Source of the DNA: Stutzerimonas stutzeri
GTDB lineage: Bacteria; Pseudomonadota; Gammaproteobacteria; Pseudomonadales; Pseudomonadaceae
Direction of reading: 5' to 3'
DNA length: 64,000 nt
NCBI RefSeq assembly: GCF_009789555.1
Contig: NZ_CP046902.1
Coordinates: 2,372,001 to 2,436,000, forward strand
Part shown: one piece after another, positions 17,771 to 24,893 of the stretch
How positions within the stretch are numbered: the stretch's first letter is position 1
Layout of the letters: the number at the start of each line of letters is the position of its first letter
Made by a program: the position numbers and the translations under genes
Notes under the pieces: model-generated
What the model was told of the DNA's origin: nothing
Databases searched by the model: none
Seen by the model: only the letters and a program-made list of their open reading frames with translations

Positions 17771-18610
17771 TCACGTCCGGTATTTGAAGCACATGACCAG
17801 GGCGATGCCGCCCAGTATCGCAAGGGCGGCAGCCAGCAGCCTGGCAGTCAGGGGTTCCCCCAGCAGCAGGCTTCCGGCGAGCGCGGTAAGCAGCGGTACG
17901 CTCAATTGCACGCTGGCCGCCTGGACAGCCGCAAGGCCCGGCAGCGCGGCATACCAGATGGCATAGCCGATGCCGGACGTCAGCCCGCCGGACAACACTG
18001 CATAGATCACACCGGCGCTGTCCCACTTGAGGCTGTTCAAGGCCACCAGGCACAGCCCGGCAACGATAGGCAGGCCGCGGATGAAATTCCCGGCCGTGAC
18101 GGCCAGCGGGTCAGGCAGCCCTTTTCCCAGCAGCGAATAAGCCCCCCAGGCGGCGCCTGCCACTGCCATCAGCAACGAAGCCGGCACCGAGGGCGCGCTC
18201 GTGCCAGGAAGCAGAAGCGCCACCAGGCCGCCAACCGCGAGCACCAGGCCCACCAATTGCCAGCGATGCAGACGTTCACCGTTGAACAGTCCCCAGGCGA
18301 TCATGCTGAGCTGCACGGCGCCGAACAGCACCAGCGCACCGGCACCGGCATCGAGGTACTGGTAGGCATACGAAAAGGCTGCCGCATAGGCGAAAAGCGC
18401 GAGGGCGCCGTACCAGTTGCCGGACATCGCCCTGGGCCCCTTGCGCAGGTACAGCAGCAGCCAGAGCACCAGTGCCCCGGCGAGCAGGCGTAACGCAGTA
18501 AAGCTGGCGGGGTCGATCTGACTGTCACGCAGTGCGGCGCGGCACAGCAATGAATTGCCGGCGAAGGCGAGCATGGCCAAGGTGGTCAGCAGCAGGGTTC
18601 TTGCAGTCAT
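17771..18610 (-). CDS. EamA/DMT-family transporter
   Basis: A 279-residue protein with about ten hydrophobic helices in two EamA repeats (LRLLAGALVLWLLLY and, in the second half, AAWGAYSLLGKG). DMT transporters export or import metabolites, and the substrate cannot be read from sequence. It interrupts the gene order otherwise shared with P. aeruginosa between PA3010-like and PA3009-like genes and lies on the opposite strand, so it may be an insertion. Confidence 0.85.
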   Translation of the reverse strand: MTARTLLLTTLAMLAFAGNSLLCRAALRDSQIDPASFTALRLLAGALVLWLLLYLRKGPRAMSGNWYGALALFAYAAAFSYAYQYLDAGAGALVLFGAVQLSMIAWGLFNGERLHRWQLVGLVLAVGGLVALLLPGTSAPSVPASLLMAVAGAAWGAYSLLGKGLPDPLAVTAGNFIRGLPIVAGLCLVALNSLKWDSAGVIYAVLSGGLTSGIGYAIWYAALPGLAAVQAASVQLSVPLLTALAGSLLLGEPLTARLLAAALAILGGIALVMCFKYRT

Positions 18611-18761
18611 CCTGGAATCCTTCGCGCGGCGGGTGTCCGGACGGCTGCCTGGACGATGTAGGGGGCCATCCTACTGTGCCATCAGCAAGTGCCGCACCTG
18701 ATTTGGCGAAACCACCCGCCACGATGCGATGCATTCAATGCTCCGCGGCGAAGCCAAAGGC

Positions 18762-18789
18762 TGTCCACAGGTCGGTCGGCTGTTACAAT
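18762..18789 (+). promoter_or_regulatory. Putative promoter of the 78-residue protein gene
   Basis: A -35-like TGTCCA (18762-18767), a 16-base spacer and a good -10 box TACAAT (18784-18789). The gene starts 26 bases later. The -35 match is weak. Confidence 0.4.
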
Positions 18790-18814
18790 GCGCCGTTTCA
18801 CGGGGAGCAGACTC

Positions 18815-19051
18815 ATGCCAACGTCTTTTCTGGAAATCGTCGAGCTACCCGACGGCAGCATTGTGCTGCGTCGCGCTGAGGATGAAGGCGTGCTGGTCAC
18901 GTTGGATTTTTCCGAAGACGCCAAGGCGTTCCTGCAAGGCCAGCATGTCGAAATCGCCAAGGCGATGTTCAACGTCGGCGTGCAGATGGCCGGGCGGGTG
19001 TCCGAGGGCGAACTGGAGCGAGAAGAAGAGGGGCCGCGCGTCCTGCATTAA
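18815..19051 (+). CDS. Conserved small protein (PA3009-like)
   Basis: A 78-residue acidic protein with one alpha-helical segment around LDFSEDAKAFLQGQHVEIAKAM and a charged tail. A GGGGAGC ribosome binding site at 18802-18808 supports ATG 18815. It precedes sulA and lexA, as in P. aeruginosa. It has no known motif, and I do not assign a function. Confidence 0.75.
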   Translation: MPTSFLEIVELPDGSIVLRRAEDEGVLVTLDFSEDAKAFLQGQHVEIAKAMFNVGVQMAGRVSEGELEREEEGPRVLH

Positions 19052-19121
19052 GACCCACGATGCCGGTTGGCCATTGCGACGCCGGTCGGATTCGGCACAT
19101 CCATATGCCGAGCGGTTCGAT

Positions 19122-19601
19122 TCAATTACCCAGGCGTATATTCAGGCTTTGTGCGTTGCCCTGGGATGCCGCCTCGCGCAGTTTCAGCCGGCTGGCCTTG
19201 TCGAGCCGCGCGAACCAGGTGATGACCGTATGGCTGCAGCCTGACATCAGGGCCTTGCACGCCAACTCAAGCGCACCCTGGGTTTCGCGGGCCTGCAACA
19301 ACAGGATGCGATCGCGATTGAGGCCGGTTTCACGCAGCCAGCTCTGCGACAGCGACGCTGGGGGAGCGATCAGGGTCAGCCAGCGCGTGTCGGCCGCCTC
19401 GCTGAGCTCGCGCAGAATGGGGGAGAGCAGTAGCCGGCAGTGATCGTTGCTGCCGCTCAGGGTCATTTCACTCAGGCAATCATCGGCAGGTTGGGGCAGG
19501 TGTATGCCCTCTGCGAACGGTGCCAGGCGATGTGCGATCAGCCCTTCGAACAAGGGGAGTTGTGGTGGATTGCCTGCGCTGGGTTGAGGGTGGTACTGCA
19601 T
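19122..19601 (-). CDS. sulA: SOS cell-division inhibitor SulA
   Basis: A 159-residue RecA-fold protein lacking a P-loop, similar in size to other SulA proteins. LSPILRELSEAADTRWLTLIAPP and HTVITWFARLDKASRLKLREA fit the family. SulA binds FtsZ and blocks division during the SOS response. GGAGAG lies just before the start at 19601. It lies 60 bases downstream of lexA on the same strand with no SOS box in the gap, so it is probably co-transcribed from the lexA promoter. Confidence 0.88.
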   Translation of the reverse strand: MQYHPQPSAGNPPQLPLFEGLIAHRLAPFAEGIHLPQPADDCLSEMTLSGSNDHCRLLLSPILRELSEAADTRWLTLIAPPASLSQSWLRETGLNRDRILLLQARETQGALELACKALMSGCSHTVITWFARLDKASRLKLREAASQGNAQSLNIRLGN

Positions 19602-19661
19602 GAGCCTCTCCTTTGGCAGGCGGTCTGGCCACCTGCATGTGCCAATACGTTAAGCGATCTG

Positions 19662-20270
19662 CTAGCGGCGTATCACGCCGACGCTCAAACCTTCGATGAC
19701 GAATTCCTGCTGCTCGAGATCGACCTCGATCGGCGCAAATTCCGGGTTCTCGGCCAACAGCCAGACTTTGTCGCCCTCGCGCTTGAAGCGCTTGACGGTT
19801 ACCTCATCATCGATACGGGCCACCACGACCTGGCCGTTACGCGCCTCGCGCGTGGTATGGACGGCGAGCAGGTCACCGTCGAAAATCCCGATGTCTCGCA
19901 TGCTCATGCCATGCACACGCAGCAAGTAGTCCGCCTTGGGGTGAAAGAAAGCCGGGTTGATCTGGCAGGATTCTTCTACATGTTGTTGCGCAAGAATGGG
20001 CGCGCCGGCGGCGACCCGGCCGATGACGGGCAGACCGCTGTCTTCGGCAGCGGGTTCGAAACCAGGAATACGTATCCCGCGCGACGCGCCGGGCGTCATC
20101 TCGATAGCGCCTTTGCGGGCCAGCGCCTTGAGGTGTTCCTCGGCGGCATTGGGCGATTTGAAACCCAGCTCCTGAGCGATCTCGGCACGCGTCGGCGGGT
20201 AGCCGTTGTCTTCCAGGCAGCGCTTGATGAAGGCGAGTATTTCCGACTGGCGTGGGGTGAGCTTGATCAT
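19662..20270 (-). CDS. lexA: LexA repressor
   Basis: A 202-residue SOS repressor. The winged HTH covers residues 1-65 (MIKLTPRQSEILAFI, PPTRAEIAQELGFKS). The self-cleavage site is Ala88-Gly89 in RVAAGAP, and the catalytic dyad is Ser123 (HGMSMRD) and Lys160 (EVTVKRF). The open frame extends upstream to 20945, but ATG 20270 is the family start. Two LexA boxes lie 10-44 bases upstream, which implies autorepression. sulA follows, and psrA is divergent. Confidence 0.97.
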   Translation of the reverse strand: MIKLTPRQSEILAFIKRCLEDNGYPPTRAEIAQELGFKSPNAAEEHLKALARKGAIEMTPGASRGIRIPGFEPAAEDSGLPVIGRVAAGAPILAQQHVEESCQINPAFFHPKADYLLRVHGMSMRDIGIFDGDLLAVHTTREARNGQVVVARIDDEVTVKRFKREGDKVWLLAENPEFAPIEVDLEQQEFVIEGLSVGVIRR

Positions 20271-20279
20271 GAGAGGTCT

Positions 20280-20295
20280 CTGTTCTTTTATACAG
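20280..20295 (-). promoter_or_regulatory. LexA (SOS) box 1
   Basis: CTG-N10-CAG palindrome, read on the plus strand CTGTTCTTTTATACAG. It is 10 bases upstream of lexA and would overlap the promoter or start region. Confidence 0.85.
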
Positions 20296-20298
20296 TGA

Positions 20299-20314
20299 CT
20301 GGGATTATATACAG
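20299..20314 (-). promoter_or_regulatory. LexA (SOS) box 2
   Basis: A second CTG-N10-CAG palindrome, CTGGGATTATATACAG on the plus strand, spaced 3 bases from box 1 (19-bp centre to centre). Confidence 0.85.
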
Positions 20315-20421
20315 TGCCGGTCGCTTGGCAATCGTTGTTTGGTTGAGGGCCGGGCTGGCTTGGTGCAAGCTTGTCGACCAGAAGGCCTTCGGGCGCTTTC
20401 GTGGTTGACTTGAGGTGGGTT

Positions 20422-20448
20422 GAAACGTAAGTTTCAAACGAGTGTTTG
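20422..20448 (+). promoter_or_regulatory. Tandem PsrA operator upstream of psrA
   Basis: GAAAC-GTAA-GTTTC (20422-20435) and CAAAC-GAGT-GTTTG (20435-20448) share base 20435. Both match the PsrA consensus (G/C)AAAC-N4-GTTT(G/C) exactly. They end 15 bases before the psrA start codon, consistent with the autorepression known for PsrA. Confidence 0.85.
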
Positions 20449-20462
20449 TCAGGGGAGTGGGC

Positions 20463-21170
20463 ATGGCGCAGTCTGAAACCGTGGAGCGTATTCTTGATGC
20501 AGCGGAACAACTGTTCGCTGAGAAAGGCTTCGCCGAGACTTCGCTGCGTCTGATCACCAGCAAGGCCGGAGTGAACCTGGCGGCCGTGAACTACCATTTC
20601 GGGTCCAAGAAAGCCCTTATCCAGGCGGTCTTCTCCCGTTTTCTGGGGCCGTTCTGTGTGAGCCTCGAGCGCGAGCTGGACCGGCGCGAAGCCGCGTCCG
20701 ACAGGAAGGAAAACCTCGAGGAACTGTTGGAAATCCTGGTCGAGCAGGCGCTTGCGGTAACGCCCCGCAGCGGTGACGACCTGTCGATCTTCATGCGTCT
20801 GTTGGGACTGTCCTTCAGCCAGAGTCAGGGCCACCTGCGCCGTTATCTTGAAGACATGTACGGCAAGGTGTTTCGCCGTTACATGCTGCGCGTCCATGAA
20901 GCGGCGCCCTCCATTCCGCCAATCGAATTGTTCTGGCGTGTGCACTTCATGCTGGGTGCTGCCGCGTTCAGCATGTCAGGCATCAAGGCGCTGCGGGCCA
21001 TCGCCGAGAACGACTTCGGGGCCAAGACGTCCATCGAGCAGGTCATGCGCATGATGGTGCCGTTTCTGGCGGCTGGCATGCGCGCCGATTCCGGCGTGGC
21101 GGACCCAAGCCTGGTAAAGGCGCATCCCATCGCTCGACGCAATGCCCTTGCGATGCCTGCCAAGGGTTGA
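20463..21170 (+). CDS. psrA: TetR-family regulator PsrA
   Basis: A 235-residue regulator with an N-terminal TetR HTH (about 6-52; SLRLITSKAGVNLAAVNYHF) and an all-helical ligand domain. In P. aeruginosa PsrA represses itself and fadBA, activates rpoS, and responds to long-chain fatty acids. ATG 20463 follows AGGGGAGTGGGC. Its placement next to lexA and nagZ matches P. aeruginosa. The C-terminal 20 residues (PIARRNALAMPAKG) look like a flexible tail. Confidence 0.92.
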   Translation: MAQSETVERILDAAEQLFAEKGFAETSLRLITSKAGVNLAAVNYHFGSKKALIQAVFSRFLGPFCVSLERELDRREAASDRKENLEELLEILVEQALAVTPRSGDDLSIFMRLLGLSFSQSQGHLRRYLEDMYGKVFRRYMLRVHEAAPSIPPIELFWRVHFMLGAAAFSMSGIKALRAIAENDFGAKTSIEQVMRMMVPFLAAGMRADSGVADPSLVKAHPIARRNALAMPAKG

Positions 21171-21209
21171 GGTGCATGGTCAGGGGTTGATCGGCTAAGC
21201 TTGGTGCCC

Positions 21210-21734
21210 ATGTCCGATCTCGATTTCCTTCACATCTCCATCGCCGACCAGATGCTCTACGGATTTTCCGAAGGCAGGCTGTGCAGTCGGCTGCCGGTTT
21301 CCACCGCGCGTAACGGTGCGGGAGAACTCAACGGTTCCAATTGCACGCCACGGGGGCGTCATCGGGTGCGCGCGCGCATCGGTGAAGGGTTGCCATGCGG
21401 GGCGGTCCTTCGTGGTCGGCGCTGGACGGGAGACGTGTGGAATCCGGAACTGCATGCCCGGTTCCCCGGCCGTGACTGGATCCTGACCCGTATCCTCTGG
21501 CTCAGCGGCTGTGAGCTTGGCTACAACCGTCTCGGCAAGGTCGACACCTTCCGTCGATACATCTATCTGCACGGCACGCCCGATCCCGAGCCCATGGGCG
21601 TACCGCTTTCCCATGGTTGCATCAGGTTGCGCAATGCCGACTTGCTCGATCTGTTCGCTCGCGTGCCGGTTGGTTGCGCCGTGCAGATAGACGAGGCGGC
21701 CTGTCCGCAATGGTCGAGCGCACCGCTCATTTAA
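21210..21734 (+). CDS. L,D-transpeptidase (YkuD domain)
   Basis: A 174-residue protein with the YkuD motif HGTPDPEPMG.PLSHGCIRL, where Cys137 is the nucleophile that forms 3-3 peptidoglycan cross-links or anchors proteins. No clear signal peptide is visible at the chosen start, and the enzyme is expected to act in the periplasm, so the start is uncertain (TTG 21201 and GTG 21204 are alternatives). It directly precedes nagZ, another peptidoglycan-metabolism gene, with a 16-base gap. Confidence 0.85.
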   Translation: MSDLDFLHISIADQMLYGFSEGRLCSRLPVSTARNGAGELNGSNCTPRGRHRVRARIGEGLPCGAVLRGRRWTGDVWNPELHARFPGRDWILTRILWLSGCELGYNRLGKVDTFRRYIYLHGTPDPEPMGVPLSHGCIRLRNADLLDLFARVPVGCAVQIDEAACPQWSSAPLI

Positions 21735-21750
21735 GGATTTGCTCACTATC

Positions 21751-22749
21751 ATGCAAGGCTCATTGATGCTGGACATCGCCGGCACCTGGCTGACCGCCGA
21801 GGATCGCCAGTTGTTGCGCCAGCCGGAAGTAGGCGGGCTGATTCTGTTTGCTCGCAACATCGAAAACCTGCGTCAGGTCGAGGACCTGTGCCGTGCGATC
21901 CGTGCGGTACGGCCCGATATCCTGCTGGCTGTCGACCAGGAAGGGGGGCGCGTGCAGCGCCTGCGGCGCGACTTCGTTCGATTGCCGGCGATGCGTGAAT
22001 TCGCTTCGCGTGCCGATGCGCCGGCGCTGGCTGAAACATGCGGCTGGGTGATGGCGACCGAGGTGCTGGCCGCTGGACTGGATTTCAGCTTCGCGCCGGT
22101 GCTCGACCTCGATCACCAGCGCAGCGCAGTGGTGGGCTCTCGTGCATTCGAGGGTGATCCGGTGCGTGCGACCGAGCTGGCCGGGGCGTTCATCAAGGGG
22201 ATGCATCGGGCCGGCATGGCCGCGACGGGCAAGCACTTTCCCGGTCACGGTTGGGCCGAGGCGGATTCACACGTCGCCATCCCGGTCGATGAACGGGCGC
22301 TGCAAGCGCTTCGCGAGCGTGACCTGATCCCGTTCCAGCGCTTGGCGAGCGCGCTCGATGCGGTCATGCCGGCGCATGTGATCTACCCGCAGGTGGACGA
22401 CAAGCCGGCCGGTTTTTCTCCGCGCTGGCTGCAGCAGATCCTGCGCAAGGAACTCGACTTTCGTGGCGTGATCTTCAGCGACGATCTGTCGATGGCCGGA
22501 GCGCATGTCGCCGGCGATGCCGCGGACCGTATCGAGGCGGCTCTGACGGCAGGCTGCGACATGGGGCTGGTATGCAACGACCGGGGCGCCGCCGAGCTGG
22601 CGCTGTCGGCATTGCAGCGCTTCGGGGCGCAGCCATCGCCGGCGCTCGCCAGGATGCGCCGCCGCACGTCAGGCACGCTGGAATACAAACAGGATCCGCG
22701 TTGGCGCGCGTCCGTCGACACGCTCAAAGCAGCGCAACTGATCGTTTGA
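21751..22749 (+). CDS. nagZ: Beta-N-acetylhexosaminidase (cytoplasmic)
   Basis: A 332-residue GH3 enzyme with the motif KHFPGHG (about 176-182) and the catalytic Asp in FSDDLSMAGA. NagZ removes GlcNAc from anhydromuropeptides in peptidoglycan recycling, in the cytoplasm, and affects AmpC induction in pseudomonads. It lies between an L,D-transpeptidase and mtnP. The ATG at 21751 is chosen over 21739 because the extra residues are not conserved. Confidence 0.93.
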   Translation: MQGSLMLDIAGTWLTAEDRQLLRQPEVGGLILFARNIENLRQVEDLCRAIRAVRPDILLAVDQEGGRVQRLRRDFVRLPAMREFASRADAPALAETCGWVMATEVLAAGLDFSFAPVLDLDHQRSAVVGSRAFEGDPVRATELAGAFIKGMHRAGMAATGKHFPGHGWAEADSHVAIPVDERALQALRERDLIPFQRLASALDAVMPAHVIYPQVDDKPAGFSPRWLQQILRKELDFRGVIFSDDLSMAGAHVAGDAADRIEAALTAGCDMGLVCNDRGAAELALSALQRFGAQPSPALARMRRRTSGTLEYKQDPRWRASVDTLKAAQLIV

Positions 22750-22762
22750 CAAGGAAACCAAG

Positions 22763-23500
22763 ATGACTGTCCACGCCATCATCGGCGGCACCGGCCTCAC
22801 CGAGCTGCCCGGGCTGACCCTGCACGAAGCCGTTCCCATGCAAACGCCTTATGGCCCGCCATCGGCAGACGTGCTTCGTGGTGCGTATGCCGGACGAGAA
22901 GTGCTCTTTCTTGCCCGCCATGGCCACCCGCATCGGATCCCACCGCATCAGGTGAACTACCGCGCCAATCTGTGGGCCCTGAAAGAAGCCGGGGCGCAGG
23001 CGATCATTGCCGTGAACGCGGTTGGCGGCATCCATTCTGCGATGGGCGCGGGGCATCTGTGCGTACCGCACCAACTGATCGACTACACCTACGGGCGCGA
23101 CCACACCTTCTTCGAAGGTGATATCGAACATGTCACTCACGTCGATTTCAGCTTTCCCTATGACGAGTCGTTGCGCCAACGACTGATTGCCGGACTGGCT
23201 GCCGAGGGCTATCTGTTCAGCAGCCATGGCGTCTATGGTTGCACCCAGGGGCCACGGCTGGAGACGGTCGCGGAAATCGCCAGGATGGGGCGCGATGGCT
23301 GCGATATCGTGGGGATGACCGGCATGCCCGAGGCGCTGCTCGCCCGCGAGCTGGACTTGCCGTACGCCTGCCTGGCCCTGGTGGTCAATCCGGCCGCAGG
23401 CAAAACCACGGACATCATCACCATGGCGCAAATCGAGGCGGCGCTGTCGGAGGGGATCGTCAAGACCCGCGCGGTGCTGGCGCGCGCGCTGACAGGTTGA
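22763..23500 (+). CDS. mtnP: S-methyl-5'-thioinosine phosphorylase
   Basis: A 245-residue PNP/MTAP-family enzyme with GGTGLTEL (phosphate loop), RHGHPHRIPPHQVNYRAN, AVGGIH and DIVGMTGMPEALLARE. The P. aeruginosa orthologue (PA3004) phosphorolyses methylthioinosine, so the adenine of methylthioadenosine is recovered as hypoxanthine. It starts 13 bases after nagZ with an AAGGAAACC ribosome binding site, so the two are probably an operon. Confidence 0.9.
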   Translation: MTVHAIIGGTGLTELPGLTLHEAVPMQTPYGPPSADVLRGAYAGREVLFLARHGHPHRIPPHQVNYRANLWALKEAGAQAIIAVNAVGGIHSAMGAGHLCVPHQLIDYTYGRDHTFFEGDIEHVTHVDFSFPYDESLRQRLIAGLAAEGYLFSSHGVYGCTQGPRLETVAEIARMGRDGCDIVGMTGMPEALLARELDLPYACLALVVNPAAGKTTDIITMAQIEAALSEGIVKTRAVLARALTG

Positions 23501-23651
23501 CGAGGACGGCCGGCGGCTGCGTCTACGCCAGCGCATGGTCGGCACAATGAAACGGTCGTAAAGACGTAGCAGGGACGTGCTAATTTCGCCCGACAACCCA
23601 TTGCAGGCAATCTGCCGCTTGCTACACTTGGCCGTCCATTGGAGTACCGGA

Positions 23652-24149
23652 ATGCTTTGCCACGCACCTATAAGAAGAATATCGAGAGCAGTGGTTTTGC
23701 TGGGGTTGTTGTCCAGTCTTGCGGGTTGCTCGACGTGGTTCAGCGGCGACTTCCAGGACCCGCGTGTCCAGCTCACCGACGTCGAGATCATCAAGGCGAG
23801 ACTTCTTGAACAGCAGTTCATGCTGCGCTTTCGCATCGACAACCCCAATGAGCGGAGCTTGCCGGTTCGCGGCCTCATCTACACCGTGCATCTGAACGAT
23901 GTCGAGCTGGCGAGCGGTGAGTCCAGCGGCTGGACGACCGTGCCCGCTCATGGGTCCGACTATTACGAGGTGCCGATCCATACCAACCTCTGGCGGCACA
24001 TGAAATACATCGTGCGGTTGCTGGAAAAGCCGGACCGGCCCATTGCCTATCGTCTGGAAGGCGAGCTGAAAACGGGCATGCTGCTCGGCCGACGCGTGCA
24101 CATCGCCACCAATGGCGAGATAATCCCCGGCAACTTTATCCCGGAGTAG
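23652..24149 (+). CDS. LEA2/WHy-domain lipoprotein
   Basis: A 165-residue protein with a lipobox (SSLAGC, Cys about 27) and a LEA type 2 (water-stress and hypersensitive) domain with the characteristic RFRIDNPNERSLPVRGL segment. It is expected to be anchored to the outer membrane. Family members bind hydrophobic ligands or protect against desiccation in plants; bacterial function is unclear. The downstream SEC-C gene begins 9 bases after its stop. Confidence 0.85.
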   Translation: MLCHAPIRRISRAVVLLGLLSSLAGCSTWFSGDFQDPRVQLTDVEIIKARLLEQQFMLRFRIDNPNERSLPVRGLIYTVHLNDVELASGESSGWTTVPAHGSDYYEVPIHTNLWRHMKYIVRLLEKPDRPIAYRLEGELKTGMLLGRRVHIATNGEIIPGNFIPE

Positions 24150-24157
24150 CGACACCG

Positions 24158-24349
24158 ATGAACCACGAAACTCACGTGCACGGTCCTGATTGCAACCACG
24201 ACCACGACCACGATCATGACCATCACGTCCATGGCCCGCACTGCAACCACAGCCACGACCCGGTTCGCAATCCGCTGAAGGATGTCGGCCGCAACGACCC
24301 GTGCCCCTGCGGTAGCCAGAAGAAATTCAAGAAATGCCACGGGGCCTGA
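24158..24349 (+). CDS. Small His-rich protein with SEC-C motif
   Basis: A 63-residue protein. The N-terminal half is His/Asp-rich (HVHGPDCNHDH repeated as HVHGPHCNHSH), and the C-terminus is a SEC-C zinc motif (GRNDPCPCGSQKKFKKCHG), the element at the SecA C-terminus that binds zinc and SecB. The same HVHGPDCNHDH string ends the small protein upstream of aruE at 5692. Metal handling is likely, but its partner is unknown. Confidence 0.85.
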   Translation: MNHETHVHGPDCNHDHDHDHDHHVHGPHCNHSHDPVRNPLKDVGRNDPCPCGSQKKFKKCHGA

Positions 24350-24356
24350 TCTACTC

Positions 24357-24821
24357 ATGACGCCGCTTGCCATCGCGCTGCTGATAGCCGGACTGCTGCT
24401 GATCGCGGCGTTGGGCTGCTACGCATTGCATTTATGGCGCAGGGTCTGGAGCAGGGAGCAGCAGCTTGCCGACATGCAGGCGCAGCAGCATGCGGCCCTT
24501 GCCGCGGACCTGCGGGTGCTCGCCGGGAGCCTGCTCGATGAGCAGGTACCGCTGATCGAGGGCGCGATCCGCATCAAGGTTCTGCTGGACAACTACGATT
24601 CGAACCTGGGGCAGGACCCGCGCTGCCAGGTTTTCCAGTTGCTCTTCGAGGCCACCGAACAGGTGCCGACGCATGCCGCCTGGAAGGCTCTGGACAAAGC
24701 CGAGCGCCGTCGTCACGAAGCGAACTTCAGTGCCCTCGAACTGCAACACAAGGCCGAGGCGCGCCGCTCCGCCCGCTGGCTACTTGACGAAGTGCTGCCG
24801 AACAATCGCGAAGCCGCCTGA
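24357..24821 (+). CDS. DUF2489 family single-span membrane protein
   Basis: A 154-residue protein with one N-terminal transmembrane helix (PLAIALLIAGLLLIAALGCY) followed by a cytosolic helical domain with the DUF2489 pattern (EGAIRIKVLLDNYD). The start at 24357 lies 7 bases after the SEC-C stop, so this is the third gene of an operon with the LEA lipoprotein. The function is unknown. Confidence 0.75.
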   Translation: MTPLAIALLIAGLLLIAALGCYALHLWRRVWSREQQLADMQAQQHAALAADLRVLAGSLLDEQVPLIEGAIRIKVLLDNYDSNLGQDPRCQVFQLLFEATEQVPTHAAWKALDKAERRRHEANFSALELQHKAEARRSARWLLDEVLPNNREAA

Positions 24822-24893
24822 ACGCGGCGGTTTTCGCTGCATACCCATCTATTCTCTCCATTTCTCTGCTGCCCTGCCTGTAAGGAGCCGTCG

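Noticed and set aside
20271..20945. N-terminal extension of the lexA frame to 427 residues
   Set aside because: The extra residues overlap psrA and both LexA boxes and do not belong to the LexA family; ATG 20270 is the conserved start.
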